A DNA stretch of 64,000 nt from a virus: positions 29,818 through 93,817 of IMG/VR virus record IMGVR_UViG_3300006077_000002; one strand, written 5' to 3'. Made by a program: the position numbers and the translations under genes. Every line of letters begins with the position of its first letter. Positions within the stretch are counted from its first letter, which is position 1. Positions 20,674-29,202 of the stretch are shown here, in pieces. The notes under the pieces were generated by a model. The model worked only from the letters and a program-made list of their open reading frames with translations, searched no databases and had not been told where the DNA came from.

Positions 20674-21828
20674 TTATACTGTTGGGAAGTAAACTGTAAT
20701 TGTACGCTCGTTACCAACACAGTCAGGTGACTCAGCTTCAAAAGAAACCTCGTCGTATAAGATACCTGCATCATCAGTACGAGTTACTGTTACAAATTTC
20801 ATTTGTGGAATATAAACACCACAAAGGATAGGAGCACCAGCATTACCGTCACGAAGTTCTAAACTGAACTCTCCACGGACAGAGTTAAGAAGAGCATCAA
20901 AATTTGTTGTACCAACGTACTCAGTTTTGAATGTTCCACTTACAACTTTTTCTGTACCAACTTTGTTAGTGATACCATCAGTTGTAATACTAAGGATATC
21001 AGTGTTAGTTGTAGCAACATCTACTGCCAAGTCTTGAGCCGTATAAGGAACTCCAAGAATTGTAACAACAGCATTCTTACCAATTACTGGAGTAAGAATA
21101 TCACAGTCAAGGTTAATTGCTGGTGCTGGAGTAGTTGTTCCAGAACCTGCACCTGCAACTGAGAAGTCAGCAGTAGCAATACCACCAACTGGGAAAGCCA
21201 GTGCAGCAGTCTCAATCATACAACCACGATAGTCATAATCAATGTTATCGCCAGCAGTAGGCTTTAGGTGCTCACGGATAAGAAGTGATTTTACTTCAGT
21301 ATCTGGGCGAGGCAAGATGAATGAAAGAACACCACTTGCTGATTCTCCACCTGTAGGAACTGCAGAAAGTGCTGGAGTTACAACCAAGTCGTTAGTAGAA
21401 ACTGAAACAACTTGTACATACTCTTTAGCACCACCAACAGTTACCTCAAGCATCTGACCACCAACGATACCAGTAGCATCAGTTAGTGTAAAGTTACTAC
21501 CATCAACAGCACTTGCGATAGTTGTTGCAGTTGTGCTTGGAAGCTCAACACCAATACCATTTTTGTATAGGAGTTCAGCGTTAAGTACACCACCTACTAG
21601 ACCTGAAATCTCAGTAGTAATATTTCCTGAGCTAGTTTCTTGTCCAGCAATAGATGCTAGTTTAACGAGTGAGTTACGAATAACTGAGCGTTCAATTTGT
21701 TCGATATCAATCGAAATATCTCCAGCTGTGTAATCAAAATAGTCTGCGTCTGTAATGACGGTTGCTGGGTCTGCGTATGTTGCCTCTTCTTGAGCGGCGA
21801 GGCTTCGGCCTTTAGTTAAGAAAGCTAT
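20674..21828 (-). CDS. Major tail tube protein, apparent ATA start codon
   Basis: 384 residues. The first ATG in frame is at 21453, but the frame is open and protein-like 125 codons further upstream, beginning IAFLTKGRSLAAQEEATYAD, which is how tail tube proteins begin. No ATG, GTG or TTG occurs in that stretch. An AAAGGA ribosome-binding site ends 6 nt before an ATA codon at 21828, so I take ATA as the start. The body is beta-rich with an Ig-like insertion, as expected of the tube protein. Position between tail terminator and chaperone supports the call. If the ATA is a sequencing error for ATG, the product is unchanged. Confidence 0.7.
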   Translation of the reverse strand: MAFLTKGRSLAAQEEATYADPATVITDADYFDYTAGDISIDIEQIERSVIRNSLVKLASIAGQETSSGNITTEISGLVGGVLNAELLYKNGIGVELPSTTATTIASAVDGSNFTLTDATGIVGGQMLEVTVGGAKEYVQVVSVSTNDLVVTPALSAVPTGGESASGVLSFILPRPDTEVKSLLIREHLKPTAGDNIDYDYRGCMIETAALAFPVGGIATADFSVAGAGSGTTTPAPAINLDCDILTPVIGKNAVVTILGVPYTAQDLAVDVATTNTDILSITTDGITNKVGTEKVVSGTFKTEYVGTTNFDALLNSVRGEFSLELRDGNAGAPILCGVYIPQMKFVTVTRTDDAGILYDEVSFEAESPDCVGNERTITVYFPTV

Positions 21829-21874
21829 GATAAGTCCTTTAAGTTTATATTGGGGATGGGTAGGCCCTAAGGCA

Positions 21875-22300
21875 TCAGGTACATGGGTCCATTTTTACAC
21901 GGACTTCAAGTACGATTGTGGCTCCACGTACGGGTGCCATCTCAGCATGGTCATAGTTAACAGATACAATATCTCTATCAACTATATATTTCCAAATTTT
22001 GTTGTCATTTAAGATAGATGACTCAAGAGAGTCTACAATATCCATAAGAACTAAATTATCTTCACCAACATTGGCAGCAACATAGACACTAAATAACATA
22101 GTTCTTAGGTATCCAGCCCTGCCAGCAGAGTTTGAGTCAAGTGTAAATACAACTGTCTCAAGGGTAACATCTACTGCAAGGTCTTCAGTAAGTTCTGAAA
22201 GTGGAGTAATATCATTCACAGTTACTTTAGGTTGTTGTGAGCTTGCCGAAATTAATTGGGAAAGCTCTTCAATAATTTGTCTAGTAAGTTGTGTACTCAT
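21875..22300 (-). CDS. Probable tail terminator protein
   Basis: 141 residues, directly before the tail tube gene and after the HK97 gp10-like gene, where siphophages place the tail terminator that caps the tail at the head junction. Its pattern (N-terminal helix, LTEDLAVDVTLETVVFTLDS, then a long helix VLMDIVDSLESSI and a final pair of strands) fits that alpha/beta fold. It overlaps the upstream gene by 4 nt. Confidence 0.55.
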   Translation of the reverse strand: MSTQLTRQIIEELSQLISASSQQPKVTVNDITPLSELTEDLAVDVTLETVVFTLDSNSAGRAGYLRTMLFSVYVAANVGEDNLVLMDIVDSLESSILNDNKIWKYIVDRDIVSVNYDHAEMAPVRGATIVLEVRVKMDPCT

Positions 22301-22788
22301 TCAAATCCTCCATACTGAAGTCCCTCAACAGGTTGTAGAAGTTTCTCTACTCGTTTGCTAAGTTCCTTATAAATTTTCTGCTTAAAGTTAAAGAACCTAC
22401 CTTGGATGTTATCATTATGATATTCTCCATAGTTAAAATCTCTTACAGTAAATGGCACAAACTCAGCGTATGCACCTGCTTTAACTATTGGGTGAGTTCC
22501 ACTTTTAGAAACTCGTGTATATGTTCTATGACCCAATGACCTCTCAAGGAGTCCAGAACATCTACCAGGGTACCCACCTGATGCTGAGTTCTGTGGACCA
22601 TTCTTAGTTGCACAAGGGCTACTTAGTTTTACCTTAGCCCACTGTCTCCATAACGCAGCAGAGGAAGCTAATTGAGAACGAAGTTTAAGAGCATATTTTT
22701 TGGCTACACCTACATTAACTGCTTCCGCAATATCTAATAGCGTTTTACCTTTACCTATCTTTGTCTTCTTCTCAAAATGCATTAACAT
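22297..22788 (-). CDS. Head-tail joining protein (HK97 gp10-like)
   Basis: 163 residues, basic. An N-terminal helical half is followed by GGYPGRCSGLLERSLGHRTY and KAGAYAEFVPFTV, the pattern G-x-L-x-x-S followed by G-x-x-Y-A-x-x-x-x-F of HK97 gp10-type tail completion or joining proteins. It lies between the connector and the tail terminator and shares one base with the upstream gene. Confidence 0.6.
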   Translation of the reverse strand: MLMHFEKKTKIGKGKTLLDIAEAVNVGVAKKYALKLRSQLASSAALWRQWAKVKLSSPCATKNGPQNSASGGYPGRCSGLLERSLGHRTYTRVSKSGTHPIVKAGAYAEFVPFTVRDFNYGEYHNDNIQGRFFNFKQKIYKELSKRVEKLLQPVEGLQYGGFE

Positions 22789-23126
22789 TAGATAATCACT
22801 GATGCTGTAGGGGAATACATTCTATAAGTACTTGTGATGATATCTGGAAACTTATCTGAATAAGTAACTGAACCACCACCAGGATTTTTTACAGAGTCAA
22901 TAGTTGGTACGCTTTTTGTCTGTTGCTCATACTTAAATTTAGCATGAGAGTACATTGCGTATACTAGGTCAATAGGAATATCATCAGGAGTTTCGTACTC
23001 ATCAATATCAATTGCATGAACTGTCTTAACGTACTGAAAGACCATCTTAAGAATCATTGAATAAGTTTCTTCAGAGATATCAGAGATGTTCATCACTGAC
23101 TTGAATTGTGTGAAAGAGAAACTCAT
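22788..23126 (-). CDS. Head-tail connector (adaptor) protein
   Basis: 112 residues, largely helical (SEETYSMILKMVFQYVKTV, IDLVYAMYSHAKFKYEQQ), with a Gly-Gly-Gly turn. This is the usual look of the gp6/HK97-type adaptor that binds below the portal after packaging. Position after the capsid gene supports it. No further motif. Confidence 0.5.
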   Translation of the reverse strand: MSFSFTQFKSVMNISDISEETYSMILKMVFQYVKTVHAIDIDEYETPDDIPIDLVYAMYSHAKFKYEQQTKSVPTIDSVKNPGGGSVTYSDKFPDIITSTYRMYSPTASVII

Positions 23127-23129
23127 CGG

Positions 23130-23345
23130 CTACTCCTCTGTGGGAACAGCTTTCTTAGTTCTCTTTTTACGGACAGGTTTAGCTGGTTCTACAGCCTCTG
23201 CCTCTACGACTAGTGTGAATGTTTTCTCACCAAATGTCTTGATATAATACTCAGCAATGCCATCTTCTAGCTCATACTCAGTACCTGGCTCAAAACGCTT
23301 ACCATTGGAATTCATGGCACCTGTACCATTATAAATAACTTTCAT
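23130..23345 (-). CDS. Small head protein of unknown role
   Basis: 71 residues. The first 45 form a compact beta domain (MKVIYNGTGAMNSNGKRFEP, with YYIKTFGEKTF); the last 20 are Pro/Lys/Arg-rich (KPVRKKRTKK), which could contact DNA or an acidic partner. Genes of this kind often sit between capsid and connector genes. AAAGGATAAAC precedes the ATG at 23345. Confidence 0.5.
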   Translation of the reverse strand: MKVIYNGTGAMNSNGKRFEPGTEYELEDGIAEYYIKTFGEKTFTLVVEAEAVEPAKPVRKKRTKKAVPTEE

Positions 23346-23362
23346 GTTTATCCTTTGTGTTA

Positions 23363-23399
23363 AGTTCCAGTGGGAAGCCCGAAGGCTGCCCTAGGAACC
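23363..23399 (-). terminator. Bulged hairpin with UUCG loop after the capsid gene
   Basis: The 65-nt gap after the capsid gene holds a long stem (GGTTCC, GGG, AGCC against GGCT, CCC, GGAAC) closed by TTCG on the minus strand, with small internal loops. No T run. It probably protects or attenuates the capsid mRNA. Confidence 0.5.
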
Positions 23400-23410
23400 T
23401 AATCGTTAGA

Positions 23411-24643
23411 TTAGATACGGTTTACGTTGATTCCAACAACAATGTTCTTGCGAGTTGCGTCGATTGCAGTAGGGTTACTGTCAAGACGGTCGAAGCGAGA
23501 GTTGAAGCCAGCACGTACACTACCAGTAGTGATGATGTGTTGGTTTACAATGTTACGGTCAATTTCCATAAGTGGTGTACCAGTTGCGTAGTAAACACAA
23601 GTCTCACGGTTAACCATTACGATTGAACTGAAGTCATCAGCAGTTCCACCAACTACACCAGTTGCATCAACTTGTGGTAGGTACGGAGTCATAACAACAG
23701 GAATGTTGAATACAGAGTCTACTGGAGAACCAAATAGAGTTGCTGCACCAGCTGCTTTGTCACGAGTCAAGAATGCTGGAAGCATACGTAACTGGTTATA
23801 AGAGTTTTGGTCAACAAGAATAACTACGTTACCCATTGATACTTCAAGGTCGTCTAGATAAACGCCACCAGCCTCTTGCATTGCAGAGATGTTTTTCAAC
23901 CAATCTTCTTGAGCCAATGCTGCACCACCAAAGTCTACAGTTTGCTTGCCAAGTCCTAGTTTACGAAGACCTTTGAAAGCTTTCTTGTAAGAGTTAGCTG
24001 CAACACCTGCATCCATATGAGTAGCTGTATCGTCACCATTGATTACTGCTTGTTCGATTGCACGAGCAAGAGCGTCAACGATACCGTTACGTACTTCAGT
24101 TGCAAGGTCAATCAATGCATCATCAAGAGCTTCGTATGATTTACGAACAACAGCCATACACTTGCTTACTAGGTAAATCATAGTGATGTAGCTTTCTGCC
24201 GAGTCAGTTCCGTCAGTAGCTTCGTTAGTTAAGAAACCTTCGATACCATGAACGGCAATTGAATCGTACTGACCTGGAGAAGTTTGCTTGAACGGGAACA
24301 ATGCAGTAACAACTAGGCGAGACTGGATGTCTTGCCATAGTGTTCCAGTGAATCCACTTGGTAATAGTTCAGCGATATCAGTTGTTACACCAACAGCTTT
24401 GATACGAGAGTTAAGAGCATCAGATTCTACTTTAAGTAGAGGTGCTCCACCACGGATTGTTTTGATAATCAAACCAAGTTCAGCAGCACGTTGTGCATCA
24501 GCAGGAGCACCTTTAAGTGCAGTTGTAAGTGCGTCAGCAGGAGCTGATACAGCAGGGTTAGATGCAAGCTCTGCACCAGCAGAATCAATCTCAGTTTTCA
24601 TAGACTTAATAGCGTCAGCTACTAATGATTTAAGTTTAGACAT
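23411..24643 (-). CDS. Major capsid protein (HK97 fold)
   Basis: 410 residues. The first 80 or so residues are helical and charged like the delta domain removed by the prohead protease. Then come VGVTTDIAELLPSGFTGTLW (N-arm), a KSYEALDDALIDLATEVRNG spine helix and ARAIEQAVINGD, and a C-terminal domain with AAGAATLFGSPVDSVFNIPV and FSSIVMVNRETCVYY, the usual order in HK97-type capsid proteins. It directly follows the protease gene. The exact cleavage site cannot be told from the sequence alone. Confidence 0.88.
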   Translation of the reverse strand: MSKLKSLVADAIKSMKTEIDSAGAELASNPAVSAPADALTTALKGAPADAQRAAELGLIIKTIRGGAPLLKVESDALNSRIKAVGVTTDIAELLPSGFTGTLWQDIQSRLVVTALFPFKQTSPGQYDSIAVHGIEGFLTNEATDGTDSAESYITMIYLVSKCMAVVRKSYEALDDALIDLATEVRNGIVDALARAIEQAVINGDDTATHMDAGVAANSYKKAFKGLRKLGLGKQTVDFGGAALAQEDWLKNISAMQEAGGVYLDDLEVSMGNVVILVDQNSYNQLRMLPAFLTRDKAAGAATLFGSPVDSVFNIPVVMTPYLPQVDATGVVGGTADDFSSIVMVNRETCVYYATGTPLMEIDRNIVNQHIITTGSVRAGFNSRFDRLDSNPTAIDATRKNIVVGINVNRI

Positions 24644-24664
24644 AGTCTTCCTTTGTGTTTGGGT

Positions 24665-25774
24665 TTATTGCTCTTCATCGAACATAGCTGCGGCAATCTC
24701 TGCTACAACTTTCTTCTCTACAGCTTCTGCAAGCGTAGACACGGTTTCAAATACCTCTTCCAACTCTTCGTCGTTAAGGTCTTCAATTTTGATTTTAGAA
24801 AGAAGGTCAATTGCATCAGATAATGTCAACTGGACTTCTTCAGGTTCAGTAACTTCAGGCTCTACCTCAGGTTCTACCTTAGGCTCCTCTTCCACTACAT
24901 CTTCCGAAGTCTTTGAAGGCTCTTCAGTTTCCTCGGTAGCAGGTTCTACTACCTCTTCAGGTTCAGGCGTTGCTTCTGCAACTTCTGCAGGAACGCTATC
25001 TGAAACTGCAGGTTCAGTAGAAGTGTCTTCCACGCCATCCTCAGTTCCATCTTCAGTTCCTGATACTGACTCTCCGTCAGGTTCAGTGTTATCAACCACG
25101 GTTGGCACTTCTTCATTCTCAATCTCTTTAATTACATCCACTGGCGAATCCTTTTTAGTAGATTTAAGAAGGCAACCGAGCGTATCACATAGCTCAGGAT
25201 TGTCTGCCTTCAAAGCGTCTGGTGAGACAACAGCTTTAGTAGTTACACCGTCTACACTTTTAATGACGGTTGAACTAAAGGTTGCTTCTGCCAAAGCTGG
25301 TGTTGAAACTACGGATAGTTCAAACAAATGAGATTTGGTAATCTCAATCATGTCATCCTCTGTCCAATCAATCTCTTCAACCATAAGGCCCACTGAGAAT
25401 GAATTAAGTAAACCAGCCTTAACGGCTTCGTATACATAGTTAGTCATTGAATCACCTGGAAGTTTTGTAACTTCAGCTGATACATAAAGTCCCTTAGCAT
25501 CGTAAGACGCTGAGGTAACCTTACCAATAATCTTTGATTGGTCATGTTGGAAAAGTAAGGGGATGTTTCCAGTTTCAAGCCGACTAACATCAATACCATA
25601 TTGATTGATAGTCTCTCCGTCCAAGTCCACTGCTTTGTGTCCTGTGTCGGTAAAGCCTCTGGAAGCATACCCATTTAGCATTATTGTTGGTAGTTCTCGT
25701 TGGTCTGTATCCATCATCTTAACTGAGTCAAGAGTGAAGGATTTAACCAGAGCGACTGCCTTGTCTAATTTCAT
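24665..25774 (-). CDS. Prohead protease fused to an acidic scaffold-like domain
   Basis: 369 residues. Residues 1-175 are an HK97-family (S78) serine protease: His77 in LLFQHDQSKIIG, the probable nucleophile Ser127 in LLNSFSVGL, and the ELSVVSTPAL strand. Residues about 200-330 are extremely acidic and Pro/Glu/Val-rich; the last 50 form a helix that may bind capsid subunits. Such protease-scaffold fusions direct procapsid assembly and then digest themselves. It lies between portal and capsid genes, as expected. Confidence 0.88.
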   Translation of the reverse strand: MKLDKAVALVKSFTLDSVKMMDTDQRELPTIMLNGYASRGFTDTGHKAVDLDGETINQYGIDVSRLETGNIPLLFQHDQSKIIGKVTSASYDAKGLYVSAEVTKLPGDSMTNYVYEAVKAGLLNSFSVGLMVEEIDWTEDDMIEITKSHLFELSVVSTPALAEATFSSTVIKSVDGVTTKAVVSPDALKADNPELCDTLGCLLKSTKKDSPVDVIKEIENEEVPTVVDNTEPDGESVSGTEDGTEDGVEDTSTEPAVSDSVPAEVAEATPEPEEVVEPATEETEEPSKTSEDVVEEEPKVEPEVEPEVTEPEEVQLTLSDAIDLLSKIKIEDLNDEELEEVFETVSTLAEAVEKKVVAEIAAAMFDEEQ

Positions 25775-25801
25775 GGTATCTCCTCTTATAGAAAGTACAT
25801 T

Positions 25802-25830
25802 CAGGTATCTTGTGCAGGAATGTTGGGATT
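25802..25830. promoter_or_regulatory. Copy 1 of a three-copy regulatory motif (inside the head operon)
   Basis: A 29-nt stretch identical except for one base to 29121-29149 and sharing its TATCTTGTGCAG...ATGTTGG core with 41506-41526. It fills the gap between protease start and portal stop. Here no TTAAGCA boxes or TATAAT follow on the plus strand. It may be a protein-binding site. See the promoter entries for the other copies. Confidence 0.55.
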
Positions 25831-27175
25831 ACTCTTTAGGAGCGTTCTCAGCACCACCTGTAGACCCAGAGCCTGTACCATCTTGGTTCATACCATCTGT
25901 TGCATCGTTAGGAGCACCATCGGTAGGAGCAGCTATATCTGCACGAAGTGAGTCTTTAATGTCTGCGTATTCTTCAATAGGTACAGGACTTGAACTCACA
26001 AGGTAAGCAGGTAGGAAGTGTAGGTTAGCATCTTCAGTTTCAAGAGGGTCCATCTCAAGGTATCCACGAGCTTCGTTAATTGACATCAGGCCTAGCTTGT
26101 AGGCTTTCTCTGCAATCTCCATCTTAGTCTGAATAGAATCACTAAGAATATCAATGTCAGCAAAATCAAATACCACTTCAGCGTTTTGTAGCTTCAGGGT
26201 ATTGCGAAAGTACTTAGTCATTTGATGGCCAAGGCTCTCGAAGATAGGACGAATCTGAATCTGGAAGAAAATCTGACTGGCTTTAACAACTGCTGCGTCA
26301 GATACATATCCCTGGTAATCACCTAGCAAGTACTCTGGCATACCAAATGCTCTTAGTACCTGTGTATTAATCTTAGTGATAGCTGTCATTACTTCCATAG
26401 GGTTCTGAGCTGTACTAACAGACTTTACATCTATGTCAGCGTTAAGATACATTGCTGTAGTCTTAGAACTTTGAACAAACTGTTGGAATGCTGCATGGAT
26501 AGGAGCAATCTTTTCATCTGCAATTGGCTCTTTGGGAGTTACGATTACAGAGTCTTTAGCTCCAGAGCCATAGAACTCTTTCTGGTTAAGTACTAGGAAG
26601 CCTTGCATCTGCAGGATATCGTTCAGTGCTTTAAGACGACTGATTGGGTACACCAGGTTTGTTATATCAATTGTATTGTTAACGTAGATTACATCTTTGG
26701 GTTTGAACTCAAGCTCATTACCCGCTTCAGTTGAATAGGTAAACTTACTTATCGTTGCCTTGGCAGTTGCATCAATCTCAAACTTAGTTGTGTCGTAAGG
26801 ATAGAAATTAATGTTACTACTTGGGCCTTTCTCAGCAATGATGATTGCTGCACCCTGTGTAAAGATACTTGAGAAAGTCTTGCGAAGGAAATCAGATTGA
26901 CTGTCGGTCTCGTTAATGTCATACTTTAGGTCAATGTTCTTAATCTTGTAGGGCTTCATATCACCCTTAGAGTCTACTTTCATAACCTCCATCTTAGCCA
27001 TTGAGGCAATGTTAGCACACGTACGTATTACAGAGTCAAGTGTTTCAGCACTCTGTACATACTCATCATAGACTTTCTCAAAGGTTTTATTACCACCGTT
27101 CTCATACGCTGTGTAATCTTCTTTGACTGTTGGATTTTTTGTTCGTGTAAACATCTTTGTAAAAAAGTTTGCCAT
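25829..27175 (-). CDS. Portal protein (HK97 family)
   Basis: 448 residues. Features of the family: an N-terminal region with ETLDSVIRTCANIASMAKME, a central ISRLKALNDILQMQGFLVLNQ helix, and RAFGMPEYLLGDYQGYVSDAA, the conserved R-x-F-G-x-P-x-x-L-L-G-D motif at about 285. The C-terminal 40 residues are low-complexity Gly/Asp/Thr. It forms the dodecameric vertex through which DNA is packaged. Between the 118-residue protein and the protease. Confidence 0.88.
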   Translation of the reverse strand: MANFFTKMFTRTKNPTVKEDYTAYENGGNKTFEKVYDEYVQSAETLDSVIRTCANIASMAKMEVMKVDSKGDMKPYKIKNIDLKYDINETDSQSDFLRKTFSSIFTQGAAIIIAEKGPSSNINFYPYDTTKFEIDATAKATISKFTYSTEAGNELEFKPKDVIYVNNTIDITNLVYPISRLKALNDILQMQGFLVLNQKEFYGSGAKDSVIVTPKEPIADEKIAPIHAAFQQFVQSSKTTAMYLNADIDVKSVSTAQNPMEVMTAITKINTQVLRAFGMPEYLLGDYQGYVSDAAVVKASQIFFQIQIRPIFESLGHQMTKYFRNTLKLQNAEVVFDFADIDILSDSIQTKMEIAEKAYKLGLMSINEARGYLEMDPLETEDANLHFLPAYLVSSSPVPIEEYADIKDSLRADIAAPTDGAPNDATDGMNQDGTGSGSTGGAENAPKE

Positions 27176-27177
27176 GC

Positions 27178-27534
27178 CTATCCTTTCACTTGATACTCAA
27201 GTTCATAAACAAAGGCCGAGCGACTCGTCACCTTCATCTTTAAAACAATTGATTTATTCTCCTGCCAGTCAGCGAGAGCAATTGTGAAGATGGCGTTAAC
27301 CAACCCACAAGAACCCATCTGCATTGTAACCAGAGTGTTAGGGATAACTTCTTCGTTACGCCCATCCTTATAATACAGCTGTCCTGTGACACCTGCCATT
27401 TTATCAACGCCTACTGCGTCGTATATCTCCAGCTTAATAAAAGTCTGTACGTCAGGGTCTATACTAAATGTGTTTCCACCAGCATCCCTAACCTCAAACT
27501 TCGAGTAGTTGAAGAAGTCATCTATAGTACTCAT
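27178..27534 (-). CDS. Head-module protein of unknown function
   Basis: 118 residues, beta-rich, ending in EYQVKG; first gene after the consensus promoter upstream. AGAGGAGC precedes the ATG at 27534. No motif recognised. Being just before the portal gene, it may be a head decoration or assembly protein, but that is only position. Confidence 0.55.
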   Translation of the reverse strand: MSTIDDFFNYSKFEVRDAGGNTFSIDPDVQTFIKLEIYDAVGVDKMAGVTGQLYYKDGRNEEVIPNTLVTMQMGSCGLVNAIFTIALADWQENKSIVLKMKVTSRSAFVYELEYQVKG

Positions 27535-27608
27535 ATGAGTTGCTCCTCTAAAATTGTGTTAACTTCCTTCAGCCAAGGGGAAAGAATTAATTAAATGATT
27601 TAAACAAT

Positions 27609-27647
27609 AAGTATTTAATACATAAAACATTTAATAATTAAATACTT
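27609..27647. repeat. 11-bp perfect inverted repeat at the transcript start
   Basis: AAGTATTTAAT (27609-27619) and ATTAAATACTT (27637-27647) form a perfect inverted repeat with a 17-bp spacer. It begins about 8 bp downstream of the minus-strand TATAAT, so it would be the very 5' end of the head-operon mRNA. It could be an operator or an mRNA-protecting hairpin. Confidence 0.5.
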
Positions 27648-27654
27648 AATGTAT

Positions 27655-27683
27655 ATTATACCTGAATTCCCCTTAATTGTCAA
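27655..27683 (-). promoter_or_regulatory. Consensus sigma70 promoter for the head/tail operon
   Basis: On the minus strand, TTGACA (27683-27678), a 17-bp spacer and TATAAT (27660-27655): a perfect match to the bacterial housekeeping consensus. It points at the 118-residue protein, portal and the rest of the structural genes, about 113 nt upstream of the first ATG. Host RNA polymerase should therefore be able to read these genes unless they are repressed. Confidence 0.85.
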
Positions 27684-27714
27684 GGCCTTTTTGAACTAGT
27701 TCATTTCCTTAAGC

Positions 27715-29082
27715 TTACGCTAAGAATATAGTTCCTGCTGATGATTGTCTTACATATGTATAAATACAATACCGCAAAGCAGCGATGAGGTCCCAGTGGT
27801 GAGACCTGTCAGGTGGTGGTGCGAATAAGTCTCCGCCAGTTGCAGCAGAGGCAGCTCCGTTCTTGTACTCCACGTTAGATATCTGATGGATTAGTTCGGT
27901 AAGCTCACTGCTAATATAAAGTTTAGGTCTACGATTCATACCCTGAGGTGCGAACATATCGTTAAGACACTGAAGGCCAGGTGCAACTTTGTTGGTGGCC
28001 TTACCTATAAAGTAGTTGTAGGTTGACGCAAGGTCAAGCAATGTTTGTGCAGCTGAAGGGTCACCATAGCGACCAGCACACACAGCATCTCCAAACCACT
28101 CATCTTGCTTCCTGAAGTTTTCCAAGTGTTTCTTAGTTGGCAGTTGGTTCTTCATATAAGCTTTAGCTACATACATATCTCCAGCAGAGTTTACATAAGC
28201 TGATATCTGTGCAGTGGAGTCACTTAGTCCAAAGTCATAGCCACTAATATATTTGCACCCACTAAGGTCAATGCTATCAGGGTCATAGATATTAATATCT
28301 TGGTCAAATGCATGGAATACTCCAGAACCTGTGCTAACCCACTCGGCTAATATTTCCTGACGATATGTTAGGTCAGGCAACAAGTCCTTCTGTGCTTCCA
28401 AATAAGCTGCTGGAAGCAAGGGGTTACAAGTGCTGGGTGAAGAGTAAGAGCGGTAGTTGGAAAACTTACCAAGTTCTGCTCTCTCAAACAATGTGTGGAA
28501 CTCTGTGTTCTTACCACGAGGTGTGCCAAGGAATACAATGTTAGCATATAGGATGCCAGACGCTCGCAGTCCGTAGTCCAAGAGCATTGGTCCCAACTCT
28601 TGGTTAAGGATTTCAAGTACTCCACTTACAGATTGTGTCTCGTCCACAACCAACAGAGAACAACGTGAACCTAGGGCTGACGAAATGTTAGACTGTGTGA
28701 AAGAACCAAAGGCAGCTCCGTTCTCCAATGTAATTGTAAAGGCACCCTTATTAATTTCCGCCACGGGAAGTTCAAGTTCGTGTACAAATTTCAATACTTC
28801 TTTAAATAGAATCTTCGAGTTCTTATAGGATGGAGTAAGGAGGATAGTGTTGGAGAATGGTATAAGAAGTTCTCTTAGTACAATAAGTGCTGTACTTAAG
28901 GACTTACCTGAACGACGACCCAGACAAACAACAAATACATTGGCTGAATTGTCCTCATCGAAGTCTTTAATGATGGGAGATTGTCCCGAATGTGGTGTCA
29001 TATTGACTAAATCCCACACCTTTTGTAGAGAAATCTTATCAGAAACCTGCTGATATATCTCTATTTCTTTATTAATAAGCAT
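27715..29082 (-). CDS. terL: Terminase large subunit
   Basis: 455 residues. ATPase half: Walker A GRRSGKS at residues 55-61, Walker B LLVVDET near 142, and the coupling-like motif FLGTPRG. Nuclease half: ISGYDFGLSDS, YGDPSAAQ and HHWDLIAALRY carry the acidic metal-binding residues. It cuts and translocates DNA into the procapsid. It stands at the upstream end of the leftward block, and the consensus promoter lies after it, so it must be read from its own signal in the 29083-29202 gap or from beyond. Confidence 0.92.
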   Translation of the reverse strand: MLINKEIEIYQQVSDKISLQKVWDLVNMTPHSGQSPIIKDFDEDNSANVFVVCLGRRSGKSLSTALIVLRELLIPFSNTILLTPSYKNSKILFKEVLKFVHELELPVAEINKGAFTITLENGAAFGSFTQSNISSALGSRCSLLVVDETQSVSGVLEILNQELGPMLLDYGLRASGILYANIVFLGTPRGKNTEFHTLFERAELGKFSNYRSYSSPSTCNPLLPAAYLEAQKDLLPDLTYRQEILAEWVSTGSGVFHAFDQDINIYDPDSIDLSGCKYISGYDFGLSDSTAQISAYVNSAGDMYVAKAYMKNQLPTKKHLENFRKQDEWFGDAVCAGRYGDPSAAQTLLDLASTYNYFIGKATNKVAPGLQCLNDMFAPQGMNRRPKLYISSELTELIHQISNVEYKNGAASAATGGDLFAPPPDRSHHWDLIAALRYCIYTYVRQSSAGTIFLA

Positions 29083-29120
29083 AAATTAAAACCTTTTACT
29101 TGCTATATGTGTAGAAAATA

Positions 29121-29181
29121 CAGGTATCTTGTGCAGAAATGTTGGGATTTAAGCAGGGTTTAAGCATACTTATGGTATAAT
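29121..29181 (+). promoter_or_regulatory. Composite rightward promoter (copy 2 of the shared motif)
   Basis: In order: the 29-nt shared motif (29121-29149), two TTTAAGCA boxes at 29148-29155 and 29159-29166 (11-bp period), 9 nt, then TATAAT at 29176-29181 with the extended -10 TGG before it. The same order and the same 9-nt gap recur at 41506-41589. No TTGACA -35 box. The paired boxes on one face of the helix suggest an activator or phage RNA polymerase cofactor site. It serves the small operon 29203-31507. Confidence 0.75.
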
Positions 29182-29202
29182 GTCTGTATAAATTAAGGAG
29201 AT

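Noticed and set aside
24288-25331. 347-codon plus-strand frame
   Set aside because: Antisense shadow of the protease and capsid genes; low-complexity Ser-rich product that mirrors the acidic repeat.
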